DNA from: Coniella vitis
Taxonomy: Eukaryota; Ascomycota; Sordariomycetes; Diaporthales; Schizoparmaceae
DNA length: 64,000 bases
Assembly (NCBI GenBank): GCA_011317545.1
Contig: WUJK01000010.1
Location: 496,001-560,000, forward strand
Direction: 5' to 3'
The position numbers and the translations under genes are program-made. Shown in pieces: positions 20,625-33,248 of the stretch. How positions within the stretch are numbered: position 1 is the stretch's first letter; each line of letters begins with the position of its first letter. The notes below the pieces were generated by a model. The model saw only the letters and a program-made list of their open reading frames with translations, was not told the origin of the DNA and made no database searches.

Positions 20625-21281
20625 TTACCAAAATCTGTACCAACTCTTTTGCGGCACAGCTTTTTGCTGGCTAGCGGCTTCCTGCTGTTGCTGCTGCTGC
20701 TGTAACCTTTTCTCGTCCTCTAGCCTTTTCTGCTCCGCTTGCTTCTTTGTGACGACCTCGACAACCCTCTTCATGTTGCCTCTCTCGACTCGTCTTTGAT
20801 GCTGGCAGTATTCGTATGCGAGGATGCTCACGGCAACTCCGGATCCGACCGCCCAATTTGCTGCCTTGGGCACAGGTGCTATAGATCCCAACCGTTTCCT
20901 ATTGTCAGCCAGCCACATTCCCGATTGTGACCAGGTCTACTACACGTCTGTCTTGGATATACACGTACCACCAAGGATATATCTCAGAAACCCAATCGCT
21001 CCTCCCGAGCCGATACCAGTCAGCAGCCCTTCCCGCGAACAGGGTGCCTGGTGGACTTTGAGAAAATCATCTGGCTTGATGGTTGTAACAGCCTCGCCAA
21101 TCGTTGCGCGCTTGTTCGGATCGACACCCTCGGGTATGGGTCGAGACTTAAGAGATATTTCAGCAAAGCGCTGGGCGGCGGCGGCGTCAGCGTCTTTTTG
21201 TCTTTGCTGCTGCTCGCGGGCCAGGGCCTGTGCCTCTGCGCCGGGGTCGGAGGAGGGCGGTGGTGACGCTGATGAAGACAT
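20625..21281 (-). CDS. COX20: Cytochrome c oxidase assembly protein COX20
   Basis: Two minus-strand exons, 21281-20965 and 20898-20625, with a 66-nt intron, give 196 aa. The strongest-looking donor (GTACGT at 20968) breaks the frame, so the GTGTAT donor at 20964 is used; this joins LRYILGGT to KRLGS in phase. The COX20/FAM36A signature is clear: DFLKVHQAPCSREGLLTGIGSGG, a first membrane helix to about residue 103, a short loop, then PKAANWAVGSGVAVSILAYEYC as the second helix and a basic QHQRRVERGNMKRVVEV. Cox20 is an inner-membrane chaperone for Cox2 in complex IV assembly. The N-terminal 60 residues are charged and Gln/Ala-rich. The C-terminal tail carries a run of seven Gln and a final SWYRFW. 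It is divergent from the polymerase epsilon gene, about 750 bp apart. Confidence 0.87.
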
Positions 21282-22033
21282 GGCTGGGATGGTTGCTTGA
21301 CGAGTCGATGGTTATAGCAGTTGGGACAGCACAGACGGGAGTAGACAAATAGATAGCAACTAGATATGGGTAAGTACAAATCCAGTTTGACCTTTCTGGC
21401 AACTGGGCCGCTTGTGGTATCGTGTATCGTCTTTTTCGCAATGCATGCAAGAATCATCACCACTTGGCCCTGCATGGGAATAAAGTTGACGCTGCAAGAT
21501 GGTCTGTGCAAGCTGCAAGGATGTGAGCTTGTGGGAAACAGGGCCCTTGGCACCAGTGTTGTCGGGTGCCAGGGGTCGCTGTAGGGATGCTGCAGCGAGC
21601 AAGGTACAGGGATTTGTAGTGCTTTTAGAGGGGTTGCGGCGCGTGCAGACGCGGTCCGTCTGCACTTTGACGCGTCAAACAGATTTACTTTCAAGTAATT
21701 GATTGATATTCCCACTCTGCCCTGCCAACCAGCCAACGGGGTCATGTTGGTATCCGCTGACATGCACTTCTAGTTCAAGTCTTTTACGCATGATTTGGCT
21801 TTTCTTTAAACCCTCTGTTTCGTGTTTTCCAAATACGATATCCAACATTCAGCCTTCCATGCCGGGTGTCCATGTCCTGATCGTTTACCAACGCGCCCCG
21901 TCCTCCGCGTGGATGCCAGCCATTTCCAGTTCGAATCCGATTTCAGGATATCGCGTTTGAGCCCCCTGCTTGGCAGATCGAGACCAAGGTCCATTCCCTT
22001 CCTTGTCCTCGGCCGCTATTCCACACATACAGC
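21282..22033. other. Shared promoter region of COX20 and DNA polymerase epsilon
   Basis: About 750 bp between divergent genes. No coding region is supported; the 247-codon minus-strand frame at 21020-21763 runs into COX20 in another frame. It includes a pseudo-palindromic gcgtgcagacgcggtccgtc region and acgcgtcaaac (contains ACGCGT, an MCB-like box, 21669-21674), which would suit S-phase control of the polymerase. Confidence 0.4.
21669..21674. promoter_or_regulatory. ACGCGT MCB-like box upstream of the polymerase gene
   Basis: ACGCGT is the core of the MluI cell-cycle box bound by MBF-type factors that drive DNA-replication genes in yeasts. One copy lies 360 bp before the polymerase ATG. A single hexamer is weak evidence, but the target gene is of the expected class. 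Confidence 0.3.
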
Positions 22034-25000
22034 ATGCCCAATACGTCCCTGCGCCGGCCCCAAAAGGGCTTCCGCGGTGGACGCGGCGGCAAACAGGCCT
22101 ACCATGGCGCCTCTTCCAGAACCCGTACCTTCACCTCGTCGACGAACCGCGCTGAAGCCACATCGATAGACGAAAAATGGGAGCGCACACGGCTCGCACA
22201 CTCGATTGACGAAAATATGGGCTTCGCGCGGTACGAAGCTGGGCGCCCGCGCGAAGGCTGGCTCGTCAATGTGCAGCCCACCTCAATCGAGGACGCGCGA
22301 ATTCCCGGGGGTGGGGGCCGCGCGGCGCTTGACTGCTACTTCATTGAAGAGGACGGTGCAACATTCAAGGCCAGTATCGAGTACGAGCCGTATTTCCTGA
22401 TTGCGGTGCGAAAAGGTCGTGAGATGGAGGTTGAAGAATGGTGCAAGCGGGTACCTGGCGGCGGGGTGGTTCGCAGCGTGAGGAGGGTTGAGAGGGAGGA
22501 TCTCAAGATGCCGAATCACTTGCTGGGGTATAGGCGGACGTTTTTGGAGCTCAGATTTGCGAATGTGGGCGATTTGATGGCTGCGAGGCGGGAAATTATG
22601 CCCGTGGCAGAAAAGAACAAGAAGGGAATGGATGCAATGGATACATATGCCGAAGTTGCTGCGTGAGTTTATTGTCCATTTGCTTGGATGTGTGGACGTA
22701 TGGACACTTGCTATTGAAGCTGGCAAAAACTGACAAATGCATCACAACACAGGGTGAACAACGGCAACTTTGACCTTTTTGACGACGACGCACGAGATGA
22801 CGACCGACGACTCAATACTTCGATTACCGACGCCAGTGACTTGATTGTTGATATAAGAGAATACGACGTTCCTTACCATGTTAGAGTAATGATAGATAAA
22901 GGTCTGTCTCTGTGTCGTCATCTGCCATGGCGCTCGTCGTCCCTTTCTTTCTTGCGCTGACAGACTTGGAACACTAGGCATTCGGGTGGGGAAATGGTAC
23001 TTTGTGGAAGCAAAGCACGGCACCACCACAATGACTTGCAACGAAGAGCACCTGGCCATGGCCGACCCGGTAGTCATGGCCTACGATATCGAGACGTGCA
23101 AGGCGCCCTTGAAATTCCCCGATGCGGCAGTGGACCAAATCATGATGATCTCGTACATGATCGACGGCCAGGGTTTCCTCATTACCAACCGCGAAGTTGT
23201 CTCTGAAGACATTGCAGACTTTGAGTACACGCCTAAGCCAGAATACCCGGGACCATTCATGATTTTCAACGAGCCCAATGAGCGCGCCGTGATTGAGCGT
23301 TTCTTTTCTCACATCAAGGAGGCGAGGCCGACAGTGATAGCGACCTACAACGGTGATTTTTTCGATTGGCCATACGTCGAGGCTCGAGCAAGCGTCAACG
23401 GGATAGACATGTACCACGAAATCGGTTGGAAAAAGGACAGCGAAGACCAGTACAAGTCGAATTACAGCGCGCACATGGATTGTTTCCACTGGGTGAATCG
23501 AGACAGTTACCTGCCGCAGGGTAGTCGAGGTTTAAAGGCTGTCACCGTCGCAAAGCTTGGATATGACCCCGACGAACTCGATCCGGAACTCATGACACCA
23601 TACGCTGCAGAGAGGCCACAGACACTGGCAGAGTACTCAGTTTCCGATGCTGTGGCGACATATTATCTGTACATGAAGTATGTGCATCCGTTTATCTTCT
23701 CACTGTGCACCATTATCCCGCTTGGACCGGACGACACGGAGCGGAAGGGTACTGGAACACTTTGCGAGATGTTGTTGATGGTGCAAGCCTACAACCACGA
23801 GATTGTGCTTCCGAATAAGCATGTCTCGCCCAAGGAGGCATTTTGGGAAGGACATTTGCTCGAGTCAGAAACGTACGTTGGTGGTCACGTCGAGAGTATT
23901 GAAGCTGGTGTATTTCGAGCAGACATTCCAGTCAACTTCAACGTTGATCCGGGTGCTGTGGACGAACTCATCAAGGATCTGGATAATGCGCTCAAATTTG
24001 TCATCACAATTGAAGAGCAGAAGAAGCTTGAAGACGTGGAAAACTACGATGAAGTCAAGGCGCAGATTCTAGACAGGTTGAATCAGCTGAAGGAGAACCC
24101 TCAAAGGAGCGAGAGACCGCTGATTTACCACTTGGACGTCGCGTCCATGTATCCCAACATCATGACCACCAACAGATTACAGCCCGATTCCATGATTCAA
24201 GAGTCAGACTGTGCGGCTTGCGACTTTAATCGACCTGGAAAGACATGCGACCGGAGGCTGCCCTGGGCTTGGCGAGGTGAATATCTTCCGGCGAAGCGCG
24301 ACGAGTACAACATGATCAGACATGCTCTTGAAAACGAAAAGTTCCCGGGCAAATGGCCAAGTTCTCCCATGCGCTCGTTCCAGGACCTCACAGCAGATGA
24401 ACAGGCCACCTTGATCCGGAAACGGTTACAGATCTACTCGCAAAAGGTGTACCACAAGATCCACGACTCCACGACGACCGTCCGCGAGGCCATCATTTGT
24501 CAGCGCGAAAACCCTTTCTACATCAACACTGTGCGCGACTTTCGTGACCGTCGGTACGACTACAAGGGCAAAGCTAAAGTGTGGAAGGGCAAGACGGAAG
24601 GCCTCAAGTCGGCAGGCGCGTCTGGCGCAGAGATTGATGCGGCCAAGAAGATGATCATTCTGTTTGATTCCTTGCAGCTGGCGCACAAGGTCATTTTGAA
24701 TTCTTTCTACGGCTATGTCATGCGAAAGGGCTCAAGATGGTATTCCATGGAGATGGCTGGAGTCACCTGTTTGACAGGAGCAACTATCATCCAACTGGCT
24801 CGAGGTCTTGTTGAGCGACTCGGTCGCCCGCTCGAGCTGGATACCGATGGAATCTGGTGTATGCTTCCGGCTACCTTTCCCGAAAACTTTGCCTTCAAGC
24901 TCAAGAGCGGCAAGAAGATGGTCATCTCGTATCCTTGCGTCATGTTGAACCATTTGGTCCACGACAAATTTACCAACCACCAATACCAGACCCTGGTTGA

Positions 25001-28000
25001 CCCGAAATCATTCAAGTACGAGACACACAGCGACAATTCCATCTTTTTCGAGGTCGATGGTCCGTACAAAGCCATGGTTCTGCCTACCTCCAAAGAAGAG
25101 GACAAGAACCTGAAGAAGCGGTATGCAGTGTTCAACGACGATGGCAGTCTTGCCGAGTTGAAGGGTTTCGAAGTCAAGCGAAGAGGCGAGCTCAAACTCA
25201 TCAAAATCTTCCAGCAGCAAATCTTCAAGTTCTTCCTCGAAGGTTCCACCCTCGCCGAGTGCTATGCTGCAGTGGCCAAGGTCGCAAACCGCTGGCTGGA
25301 CGTCCTCCACAGCAAGGGTGCCACGCTGGCAGACGAGGAACTCATGGAGCTCATTTCCGAAAACCGCAGCATGACCAAGACACTCGAAGAGTATGGCACG
25401 CAAAAGTCCACCTCCATTACCACAGCAAGGCGTCTTGCCGACTTTTTAGGTGAGGGAATGGTCAAGGACAAGGGACTTAACTGCAAGTTTATTATCTGCT
25501 CGAGGCCGAAAAATGCACCCGTGACGGAGCGTGCAATCCCTGTGGCTATCTTTTCCGCCGAGCCTGAAGTCAAGCGGTTGTATTTGACAAAGTGGCTGAA
25601 AGAGGTCCCGACAGACACTGACCCCAGAGCACTGCTTGACTGGGACTACTACCTGGAACGTCTGGGCTCTGTCATTCAAAAGCTCATCACCATCCCAGCT
25701 GCGCTGCAAAAGATCCGTAATCCTGTGCCCCGGGTACCTCACCCTGACTGGCTGCAGCGTAGGATTAATATCAAGGATGACAAGATGAAACAGAAGAAAC
25801 TCACGGATCTATTCACCAGAGGGCCGCTTGAGGATGTTACCAACATCAAGAACAAGTCTTTGTCGGATTTGGAAGACTTTGGTACTCAGTTGTTGAAGCC
25901 CAAGCCCGTGGCTGATATTGTGGCAGCTTCACAGAAACCACCCGCTCAGCAAAAGAGGAAGTCTCCAGAGCCAGAGGAGAACATAGATCCCTTTGCTTCG
26001 TTGCCCAAGGTCATGCCGAATCCCTCTGATGACTACGCAGCCTTCCTGGAGTATCAGAAACTGAAATGGAAGATCCAAAAGCAAGCCAGGATACGACGAA
26101 GGCATTTGTTCGGGGACAGACGGGCGCCGCAAAATAACATTCAGCAAGCTTTCCGCGATCAGGCCGAGGTGACCTTCCGCAGCACATGGCAAGTCCTTCA
26201 ATTGAAGCCAACGGACACGCCTGGGCTGGTTACGGCGTATGTGCTCATTGACAGCAGAATTCACACCGTCAAAATCAAGGTGCCCCGCCAACTGTTTCTC
26301 AATCTGAAGGGCAAGGACCTTCCAGACATTGAGATCCCGGGATGCGACGTCGAGCAGGTTAATCATACGCTGCCCAACGGCCACTCTTCGGTTCATCTTT
26401 TCAGACTGACGGTTCCCGAGGACATTTACTTTGCTGAAGCAGAGAAATTCTCGCTCCTCTTCAGCCATCCTAGCGTGGAGGGCGTATACGAGAGACAGGT
26501 TCCACTAAACATTCGCGCCATGCTCAGACTAGGCAACATGTGCACCATTGATGAAAGCAAACCTGGTGTGCTCGGCCAAGGCCTAGATCAAGGTTTCGAA
26601 CTGCCAAGTTTGATACGTCCAGCCAAGCCAAGGACGTATCTCGGGACCTCCAAAATGGCCTTCATCTACCTGTCGCATATCAGCTCCGGCGAGAGACAGA
26701 TCTTTGGCGTGTTTTCCAGCACGGGTGACACGGCACATGTGGTCATTCTGCACAAGAACAAGGAGAGTGGTCAAAATTTGCCCAATATCACAAAGATGTA
26801 CTCGGAGCTCCGCGCACGACACGCAGAACAGGCTGCCGCCGAGGGGACAGACCGCGAGGAATGTTTCCCCTACCAGGATAACCTGACATTCAAAATCGCG
26901 CAAGTGACGACGCGCCGCAAGGCCTTACTCGAAATTGGCGACATTGTCAAGAGGATTCGTAAAGACGAGACCAAGCCGCTCGTCATGGTTGTGCAGTCAT
27001 CACAGCGAAATCTGCTTGTGCACGATATCCCAATCCTGGGCGAAATGCCCGTCTTGCCGCTCAAGTACAATGTCGACGACAGTTCCTTGCCCCCACTAGG
27101 ATGGCAGTCCGTAGTTGCAAGACGGTTGATACACCACTACTTGGGCCTTGCGCCCTGGATATCACATCTGACTGCGCTGGCGAGATACGCTGACATACCA
27201 CTTTGCAACCTTGAGCGGGAGGATCCGCGGTTCCTGATTGATGTTGCGTATGCCAGGCGTCTACAACGCAACAATGTTGTCTTATGGTGGTCTGCAGGAC
27301 CACGTCCAGATCATGCAGGGTATGAGCTTGATGATATCACAGGGCCGTTGGAAACTGTCCAGATGCCTGCTATCAACACACCTGGCACGTACGCGTCCGT
27401 TTGTATCGACCTTGAAGTGAGGAACCTGGCCATCAACACCATCCTCACGTCTTCTCTCATCAACGAACTCGAAGGTGCTGACGCGGCCATTCTTGATCCT
27501 TCTGATATCGGAGTGCCTGGAGACGGAGCAGAAGTGCTGTCGTCAGACAATGCATTTGCCAATGCAGGTATCCAAGTCCTCCGTGAGATGGTCAAGAGCT
27601 GGTGGGCAGAGGCCTGTAGGGGCGATGAGATGGCCGACGTCATGGTTCAACATCTTGTCCGGTGGGTTGAAAATCCAGATTCGTTTCTTTACGACCGTGC
27701 TCTGCACTACTATGTGCAAATGATGTCGCGCAAGGCATTCCAGCAGCTCATGGCCGATTTCCGACGCGTTGGCTCCCAGGTCATTTTTGCAAACGCCAAC
27801 CGGCTCCTGCTGCAGACCACCAAGGCAGAGGTTGGTAATGCATATGCGTACAGCCAGTACATCCTCAAATCGATCAAGAGCAAGCCGCTATTTCATTTCA
27901 TAGACTTGGAGATTAAAGAGTACTGGGACTACCTCGTATGGTATGACGAGTTCAACTATGGTGGCAAGGCAACGCAAAAAGTCATCGAGTCTGACACGCA

Positions 28001-28934
28001 AAAGCTGGAGACTATCATGCACTGGCAAATGTCAACATTCCTCCCCGTTCGGCTGCAGCCAACCTTTTCCGACTGGGTAATTGAGTTCATTACGCTCATG
28101 CATAACCTCAAGCGACCCATGTTTGGCTCGGACCCCAATTCGACGCCGCGCCTGACCCAGCTCCCATTCAACAATAACAATGGCAGCCAAGATGAGGTGA
28201 GCGGCGGCATCATCCTCGAGAAGGTCTTTGAGAACCCCCTCAAGCGCGATATCCAAGGTCTTCTAGCCCGCCAAAAGCGCGAGCTGCTGCATCCAGAACT
28301 CGCCTCCGACTACAGCTTCCCAGTCCTCCCTGGCTCGCATCTCAACTTCAGCCGGAGCAACGCCATCCTCGAACTCGTCAAGATGCTCATGCAGGTCCTC
28401 TCGCTTGACAAGAACATTGTCACAGACGCGCGTCAGATCCGCAAGGATTTGCTTGCTCTATTTGACGTGCGCGAGTTCAGCAAAGAGGGCACATTTCAGA
28501 ACCCCTCTGAATCGCTCAAGTTGACGCAGGTTAGCTGCGACAACTGCACCATGACGCGGGATTTGGATCTCTGTCGCGATGAGGACTTGATGCCCCCACC
28601 CTCCGCCGCTGATGGTAATGGTAAGCCCGAAGAGGCAGTGTGGAAGTGCACGTTTTGTGCGGCAGAGTATAACCGCAACGAGCTAGAGGAGCGCTTTATT
28701 GCTGATGTGGAGGCGCTCGTGGCGAGCTGGGCCTGTCAGGATTTGAAGTGTCGCAAGTGTGGTGCGCTGAGAATCAATGAGTTCATGGAGCATTGCGTGT
28801 GTTCGGGGAGCTGGGGGGAGAGCGTGGTCAAGGAGGATATTGTGAGGCGGTTGAGAGTGTACAGGAACGTGGCGCGGTTCTATGGCCTGAGGATGTTGAG
28901 GGATGTTGTAGAAGGAGTTATGAGGGATTTGTAA
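22034..28934 (+). CDS. POL2: DNA polymerase epsilon catalytic subunit A
   Basis: Exons 22034-22662, 22753-22901 and 22978-28934, with introns of 90 and 76 nt, give 2244 aa, the normal length. It is the leading-strand replicase. The proofreading exonuclease is intact: DIET (D296/E298), NGDFFDWPY and SVSDAVATYY. Polymerase motifs: LDVASMYPNIM (Asp646), NSFYGYVMRKG and the epsilon-specific ELDTDGIW (D881/D883). Cys671, 674 and 683 (CAACDFNRPGKTC) match the CysX motif that ligates an iron-sulphur cluster near the active site. The long inactivated C-terminal B-family half follows. The end carries two cysteine modules (from C2113 CDNC, and CRKCG near 2184-2187) that contact the B subunit and PCNA machinery. 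The N-terminus is Gly/Arg-rich (GFRGGRGGK). Nothing looks broken. Confidence 0.97.
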
Positions 28935-30045
28935 GGATGATGATTTCTGAGGCAGACGAGTAGCTTGGTCACTTGTTTTCATGGCTGAGCCCTGGGAAGG
29001 CAAACATGGCACTTTGGGAGTTATGGTTTCAAATGGGAATCGGCCTCTTGTGCCAGGAGATTATGAGTATATCTTGGGTGAGCTATTCTGCTGGAGTTAT
29101 TCGGATGCTTGAGCAGGTTTTGTGTAGTACAATAAGGTGGCTCCATAGGAGTATCTGCTTCTCCTCATTCTGTTCTTTGTTATGGCAGAGTCATTCAACC
29201 ATTATATGGGCAGTATAGCCTTGAGGTGGCATTACTCCTGGATTCTCCCAGCAGAACCTCTGATACTCCTCAGCCCAAGAAAGCATCGGTTGATATCTAT
29301 ACATGTTCTAGCTAATAGTCCTTTCCACATGTTCATGCCGATGAAAAGGCAGACCACAGCATTTCCTATCTCTGAAAATATCACGAGATACAATCATATT
29401 GGCTTCGACCACTTCTCAACCCATTCCAAACAGTAGCACCTCTTCAAGTATAAAAACCCCTTCATCACATAAAACCATGATATTTAGACTACGAGGCATC
29501 ACATTTTCACTGACTCACAGCACCATCACCACCAACGTATTTCACCTTCCATTTTCTTGTGTATATAAACTTCAATAGCAGATAGATGCTCAAAGGCTCC
29601 TTTGATATGCTCATTTCTGCTCTGCAAATCAAACAACATCCAATCAAGCCTTGATACCTTGAAGCCGACAGACTCTACCTGCTGTCCTACAACAAACAAT
29701 ACCATCACTTGCCAACTCAACGAGAAAAGCCAGAAATATCACTCGCACCAGTCATTTTAATAAGACCTTTTCATACATCACACCCAAGCCTGGTGGCATA
29801 TGAAAGGATCTTGTACGACTCATCTATCGTGATTATTCCCCCCCCGAAATTCGCAAGTACATTGAAAATCTGTTCTTGGCGAGTATCCTCATAAGAATCT
29901 TCTTACGATATTGAGGCTATTATACCCTTGCCCTTGGTATTTTGAAGCAGCGCGGTTCCTGCTAGCCGTTCTCATTCTTGGTCAATTCCATTCACTGGAT
30001 TTCGCTGTCGATTATCGACAGTGACTTTTTCAAACCAGCCAATCA
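28935..30045. other. Intergenic region
   Basis: About 1.1 kb without a supported gene. A tataaaaac TATA-like run is at about 29450-29458, in a CA-rich stretch with direct cac repeats. It may serve the RRM gene if that has a long leader. Otherwise nothing seen. Confidence 0.4.
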
Positions 30046-32645
30046 ATGGCTCCGAACAGCAACAGCACCAGCAGCAAGCCAGTCACTGCCACTGCTACTG
30101 CCACTGCCACTCCCACTCCCACTCGTATTGTTGAGGAAACAATGCCATTCACTGAGCAACGGTTGTCGACCAGACCAGGCCTTGAACAGGGGTCCAGTTC
30201 TCACTCTACCTCTTCTTGTTCACCTCGCTCTTCTCGTCCTTCCTCTTCCTGCTTTTGTCGTTCTTCGTTCTCCGGCAACAAAAACAACAACAACGACTGT
30301 GCTATCGCTTTTAAGGGTAAGCCAGCCTCCCACAAAAGTCATTACAGCAACACCCTATCCAAAGAATACCACATTCACACCCGCTTTCATCCTTTCCACT
30401 TGTTTCCCTGAAAGTCATTCACGATCTTTGGTATCTTTCAAGTCTGCAAGTAAACAACTGACATATCCTGGTGGCAGAGGAGACTGCCGTGGCAGACAAC
30501 GACCAAGATTCAAGCAGCATCGCTACCAGCACTGACGACGACTCGCCCCCATCCTCGACGCCTTCCCCATCGGCAGAGTCAAAGACACAAGAACCTTTGC
30601 CGACGGCTGACTCTGAAGCTTCGTCGACAGCTCTTGTGAAACCGCCCTCATCTCCTGCGCTACCTCTCGCTGAGCTAGCCATGGACGCAAGCCATACTGC
30701 AAAGCTCACACCTTGGCCTGCTCTTCCTCTTCTTGCTCAAGACACACTCAACAAGAAGCTCCAAGATGGCCGCGCCACAGGCTCATTGTTTGCTGCCCCC
30801 ACCATCTCACAGTCTCGCTTCTTTCCAAGGCCGATGGTGAACATGCCCCCAGTGCCAGTTGACCCAGTTTTTCAAAGTGGACTAGATCCCATTGCTTTCC
30901 TGGGTACTTCAAACATTCAAATGCCTTCTTGTCCGCCTGGCTTCTCCATGGGTCCCAATAACTTCATTCAGAGCCAGCACCCAATCGCCAGTGCCGTTGG
31001 CACTATCAATTCTAACAATGTCACCATTCAGCCCTCGGCTTCTGGAGTCGATTGGCATCCTACTGGATCTTCACACCAGCCACCAGCTCAGTCTCTTGGC
31101 TTATTTCAAAACCATGCGGCTCAGCAGTACGCCAGTCTCATTATGAGCCCGCCATCATATCCCTTGGCTGCAGAGCCATTTCCTCAGGGACAGAACCAGC
31201 AGACCCCTCCTTACACTGTCCCCCCTGCTCAGCGCGAGCCTTGGAATGATCCAAAGTACGATGCCAACACCGGCACCTGCAATCTCTTCACTCTTTCTTC
31301 GACGGGATCTCGCGGCACCACGAGCATCGAAGCACTGGAAGAAAAGGCCGCCACTACTAAAGACCCCCAAAAGGTCCTGACGTTCACGCGGCCGGGACAG
31401 TCTTGGGTCACCGAGTTGCCCGACTGGCGGACCAAGTGCGATGATATTCAGAAGCAGCAGCAGCAGCAGCAGCAGCAGCAGACTGTTGTTGAAGGGGTTC
31501 TGGAACAAGTCAAGATGATGTCCGTGGCCTCACGCCCGCAGAGTGCAATGAATTTTCCAGCCAGATATGGTGATGGTGGTGCTGCTGCCGCTGCCGTGCC
31601 GCCGCCCGGTTTCGAAAATACACGGCGCCAGCTCTCCAACAGCACTGTTCCCACCAGTTCGACCGGCAACTTCCGCCGTCGTCACAAAGTATTCAGGCCC
31701 ATGACGGCGGTGCTCTACCCCAGTGGCGCAAAACGTGAGCTCAGTGAAGACGAAAAGGCGCTGCGTCAGCGCCACGGCATCTCAGACAACTACCAAGGCA
31801 ACCCGGACAATCCCAAGAACCAGTCGGCCGACATACCCAACGAGGAGAACTGCGCGCTCTTTCTCACCAACCTCCCCGCTCGATGCAACTACCATGAGCT
31901 ACTAGGTGCCATCCGCTTGCTGCGTCCTGGTCGCGTCTGGAGCACATACATCAACCGACCTCTGGGTAGCGGCAATGAGAAGAACTTGGAGTCACAGGGA
32001 CACCAGTCCGCACAAGTCCTCGGCCATTTTCATGGTCATGGTCAGGTATTGGCCAACATGCCCCTGTCGTACCGCACCTCGGCCGCAAAAGTCATCTTCT
32101 ACCACCCTTCCGAAGCCCAGCGCCTCATGTACATTGCCGAGCAGCGCGGTTTCCGAGTAGGCGGACGCACCGTCACCGTGAAGTGGAACCGGCACCGCAC
32201 GGCGGCGCAGACTTATAACAACCCAACCTCGCGCGCGGTCATCATCACGGGGCCCGGCCGGCTGGTCGAGGAAGAGTGGTTGGGCCGCTTGTTTGACCAG
32301 TACTTTGAGTACCACACCGAAGAGGTCTTGACCCTCTTCGAGTCGGAAGGATGGCGGGTTCTCGAGTGGCGCTTCGCCAGCATGCGGGCGCAGGCGCACA
32401 GCGCGTATCAGCTGTTGCGCAGTCTGTACCCTGGTGTGATCACTGTGCAGTGGGCGCTCGATCCGTGTGCTGGCTATCTGGAGCTGGAGAGCGATCAGGC
32501 TCAGGCTCAGGCTCAGGCTCACTTGCAGTCTGGACGAGCTTCTACTGGAGAGCTGCGTCCTTCTGACTATGCTACCGTGGCAGCCATGGCGGATGATAGC
32601 AAGGAAGAAGACAAGGCTACGGCCTCTCCTGAGACTCAAGGATGA
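30046..32645 (+). CDS. RRM-like RNA-binding protein with low-complexity N-terminus
   Basis: Exons 30046-30316 and 30478-32645 join over a 161-nt intron (GTAAGC/CAG), giving 812 aa. Residues 1-540 are largely disordered: Thr-Ala and Ser runs, Pro-rich stretches, and nine Gln from a CAG repeat (about 417-425). A conserved-looking block begins at ELSEDEKALRQRHGISDNYQGNP. From about residue 546 an RRM-type fold is suggested by CALFLTNLPARCNYHELLGAI (RNP2-like) and, later, AAKVIFYHPSEAQRLMYIAEQRG and FRVGGRTVTVKWNRHR. RNP1 is degenerate and an insert separates the strands. A second possible RRM-like half follows (SRAVIITGPGRLVEEEWL to EWRFASMRAQAHSAYQLL). The tail has a GCTCAG hexanucleotide repeat giving QAQAQAQA. 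Similar single-RRM proteins of unknown role are widespread in moulds; RNA binding is inferred. Confidence 0.8.
31455..31481 (+). repeat. CAG trinucleotide repeat in the RRM gene
   Basis: Nine CAG codons in frame encode a polyglutamine run in the disordered part of the RRM-like protein. The pure codon run, rather than mixed CAG/CAA, makes slippage likely. Confidence 0.9.
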
Positions 32646-33248
32646 GGATCTTTGGTTGGTTTAGAGCATGGCTTACGGGGTTTGTCTTGTGTATATTGTG
32701 TACTTTAGTTGGACAACGGCAATCAGGGACATACGAGCGAGCAGCTCATCTGAGTCCGATCAAGGCTCACTCACAGGGGCGCGGATTTACGATAGATGAA
32801 ACACAGATTTTAGACAGGGTGAATTCAGATCGCAGTTGTTGTTTTTTTTCTCCCACAAGTCGGTTAGGAACCGGTGACTGTCTGTGTATCTAAGCCGCTG
32901 CCCTTGCTGTGTGTTGTGAGAATGAAGCTGAGATGTGGCAGTTCAAGATACTTGCAGGGTGTATGAGGTCACTTGCCCCACCTTGTACTATATCGCTCCT
33001 TCCTGCCCAGCTTGCCACATCCTATGCAGATGTACTATGTATATGAGCATCAAACATTCTTCTTGCCAGACGTCCAAGTCTCTTTGTCACGGGATTCTCC
33101 ACTCTGCTTCTCCTCAACGCTCTGTGAAATGAGCCGGGCGCATCACCTAGCAAACACTCTCTCGTTGTGCCACCGCCAACCCCTCCGTACCCTCTCCCGC
33201 TGCGTGAGCCCAAGCCTCATCCCGATATCACACCGGTGACTCTCCGCC
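32646..33248. other. Intergenic region between tandem genes
   Basis: 600 bp with the RRM gene 3' UTR and the promoter of the FAD oxidoreductase. No further gene seen. Confidence 0.45.

Noticed and set aside
21020..21763. 247-codon minus-strand frame covering the COX20 promoter
   Set aside because: Runs through the COX20 first exon in another frame; no family features.
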